A stretch of DNA of 30,037 bases from Acanthamoeba castellanii str. Neff (taxonomy: Eukaryota; Discosea; Longamoebia; Acanthamoebidae), in NCBI RefSeq assembly GCF_000313135.1, contig NW_004457380.1, positions 213,425 to 243,461 on the forward strand. Direction: 5' to 3'. The notes below the pieces were generated by a model, which did no database searches, was not told the DNA's origin, and saw only the letters and a list, made by a program, of their open reading frames with translations. This document shows positions 29,953-30,037 of the stretch, piece after piece. A program made the position numbers and the translations under genes. Every line of letters starts with the position of its first letter. Position 1 is the stretch's first letter.

Positions 29953-30037
29953 TCAGGTGTATTTCTCCAGCACAAAGCCTTTCTTTTTCTGTTTCTTTTT
30001 GGTTTCATTAATTTTACAGAGGCGAAGACTCCCTCGC
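29953..30037 (-). CDS. 3' end of a gene entering from the right edge (tentative)
   Basis: Reading leftward from the edge, one frame is open to TGA at 29955-29953 and ends in a lysine-rich tail, TKKKQKKKGFVLEKYT. The frame stays open to the window edge, but an intron boundary could lie in the AT-rich part. Only about 27 codons are visible, so no product can be named. It could also be untranslated sequence. Confidence 0.3.
   Translation of the reverse strand, partial: RGSLRLCKINETKKKQKKKGFVLEKYT

Overview
The window looks like nuclear DNA of an amoebozoan protist, most likely Acanthamoeba. The reasons are high GC in codon third positions, very dense short introns (about 50-130 nt), genes separated by only tens to a few hundred bases, and a gene set that includes a Dictyostelium Pats1-like ROCO kinase, WS/DGAT acyltransferases, F-box proteins and a cobalamin-independent methionine synthase. 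I assembled the gene models by eye from splice signals and reading phase. They close without frame breaks for pats1-like (37 exons), both acyltransferases, the aminotransferase, the double-psi barrel protein, the repeat membrane protein and metE.

Left part, + strand. At 63-9968 lies the 3' two-thirds or so of a giant signalling protein: myotubularin-like domain (catalytic Cys and Arg both replaced), leucine-rich repeats, ROC GTPase, COR, TKL-type kinase, an acidic linker and a WD40 propeller. It is followed head to tail by an F-box gene with a probable beta-trefoil tail (to 11549) and a tandem pair of WS/DGAT genes (11627-14007 and 14222-16840). Next come an intronless gene for a secreted protein of unknown function (17168-17887), a stretch that looks like a decayed coding sequence, and a small F-box gene (18630-19125).

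Right part, - strand. In order of transcription from the right: a gene tail at the right edge, metE (29004-25981, with a TATA box and a probable 5'UTR intron), a 959-residue type I membrane protein built of W-x-Q-x-G repeats (25752-22042), a small secreted double-psi beta-barrel protein (21706-21268), and a PLP aminotransferase resembling plant VAS1 methionine aminotransferase (21192-19178). The aminotransferase converges on the small F-box gene.

There is no operon logic. The links are a pair of lipid-synthesis paralogues made by tandem duplication, two genes of methionine metabolism on the same strand, and two extracellular or surface genes side by side. The most unusual items are the pseudo-phosphatase fused to a ROCO kinase, the membrane protein whose repeats are each carried by one symmetrical phase-1 exon, and three GC-AG introns that share the donor AG|GCACG. 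I saw no rRNA, tRNA, CRISPR array, transposase or viral gene.
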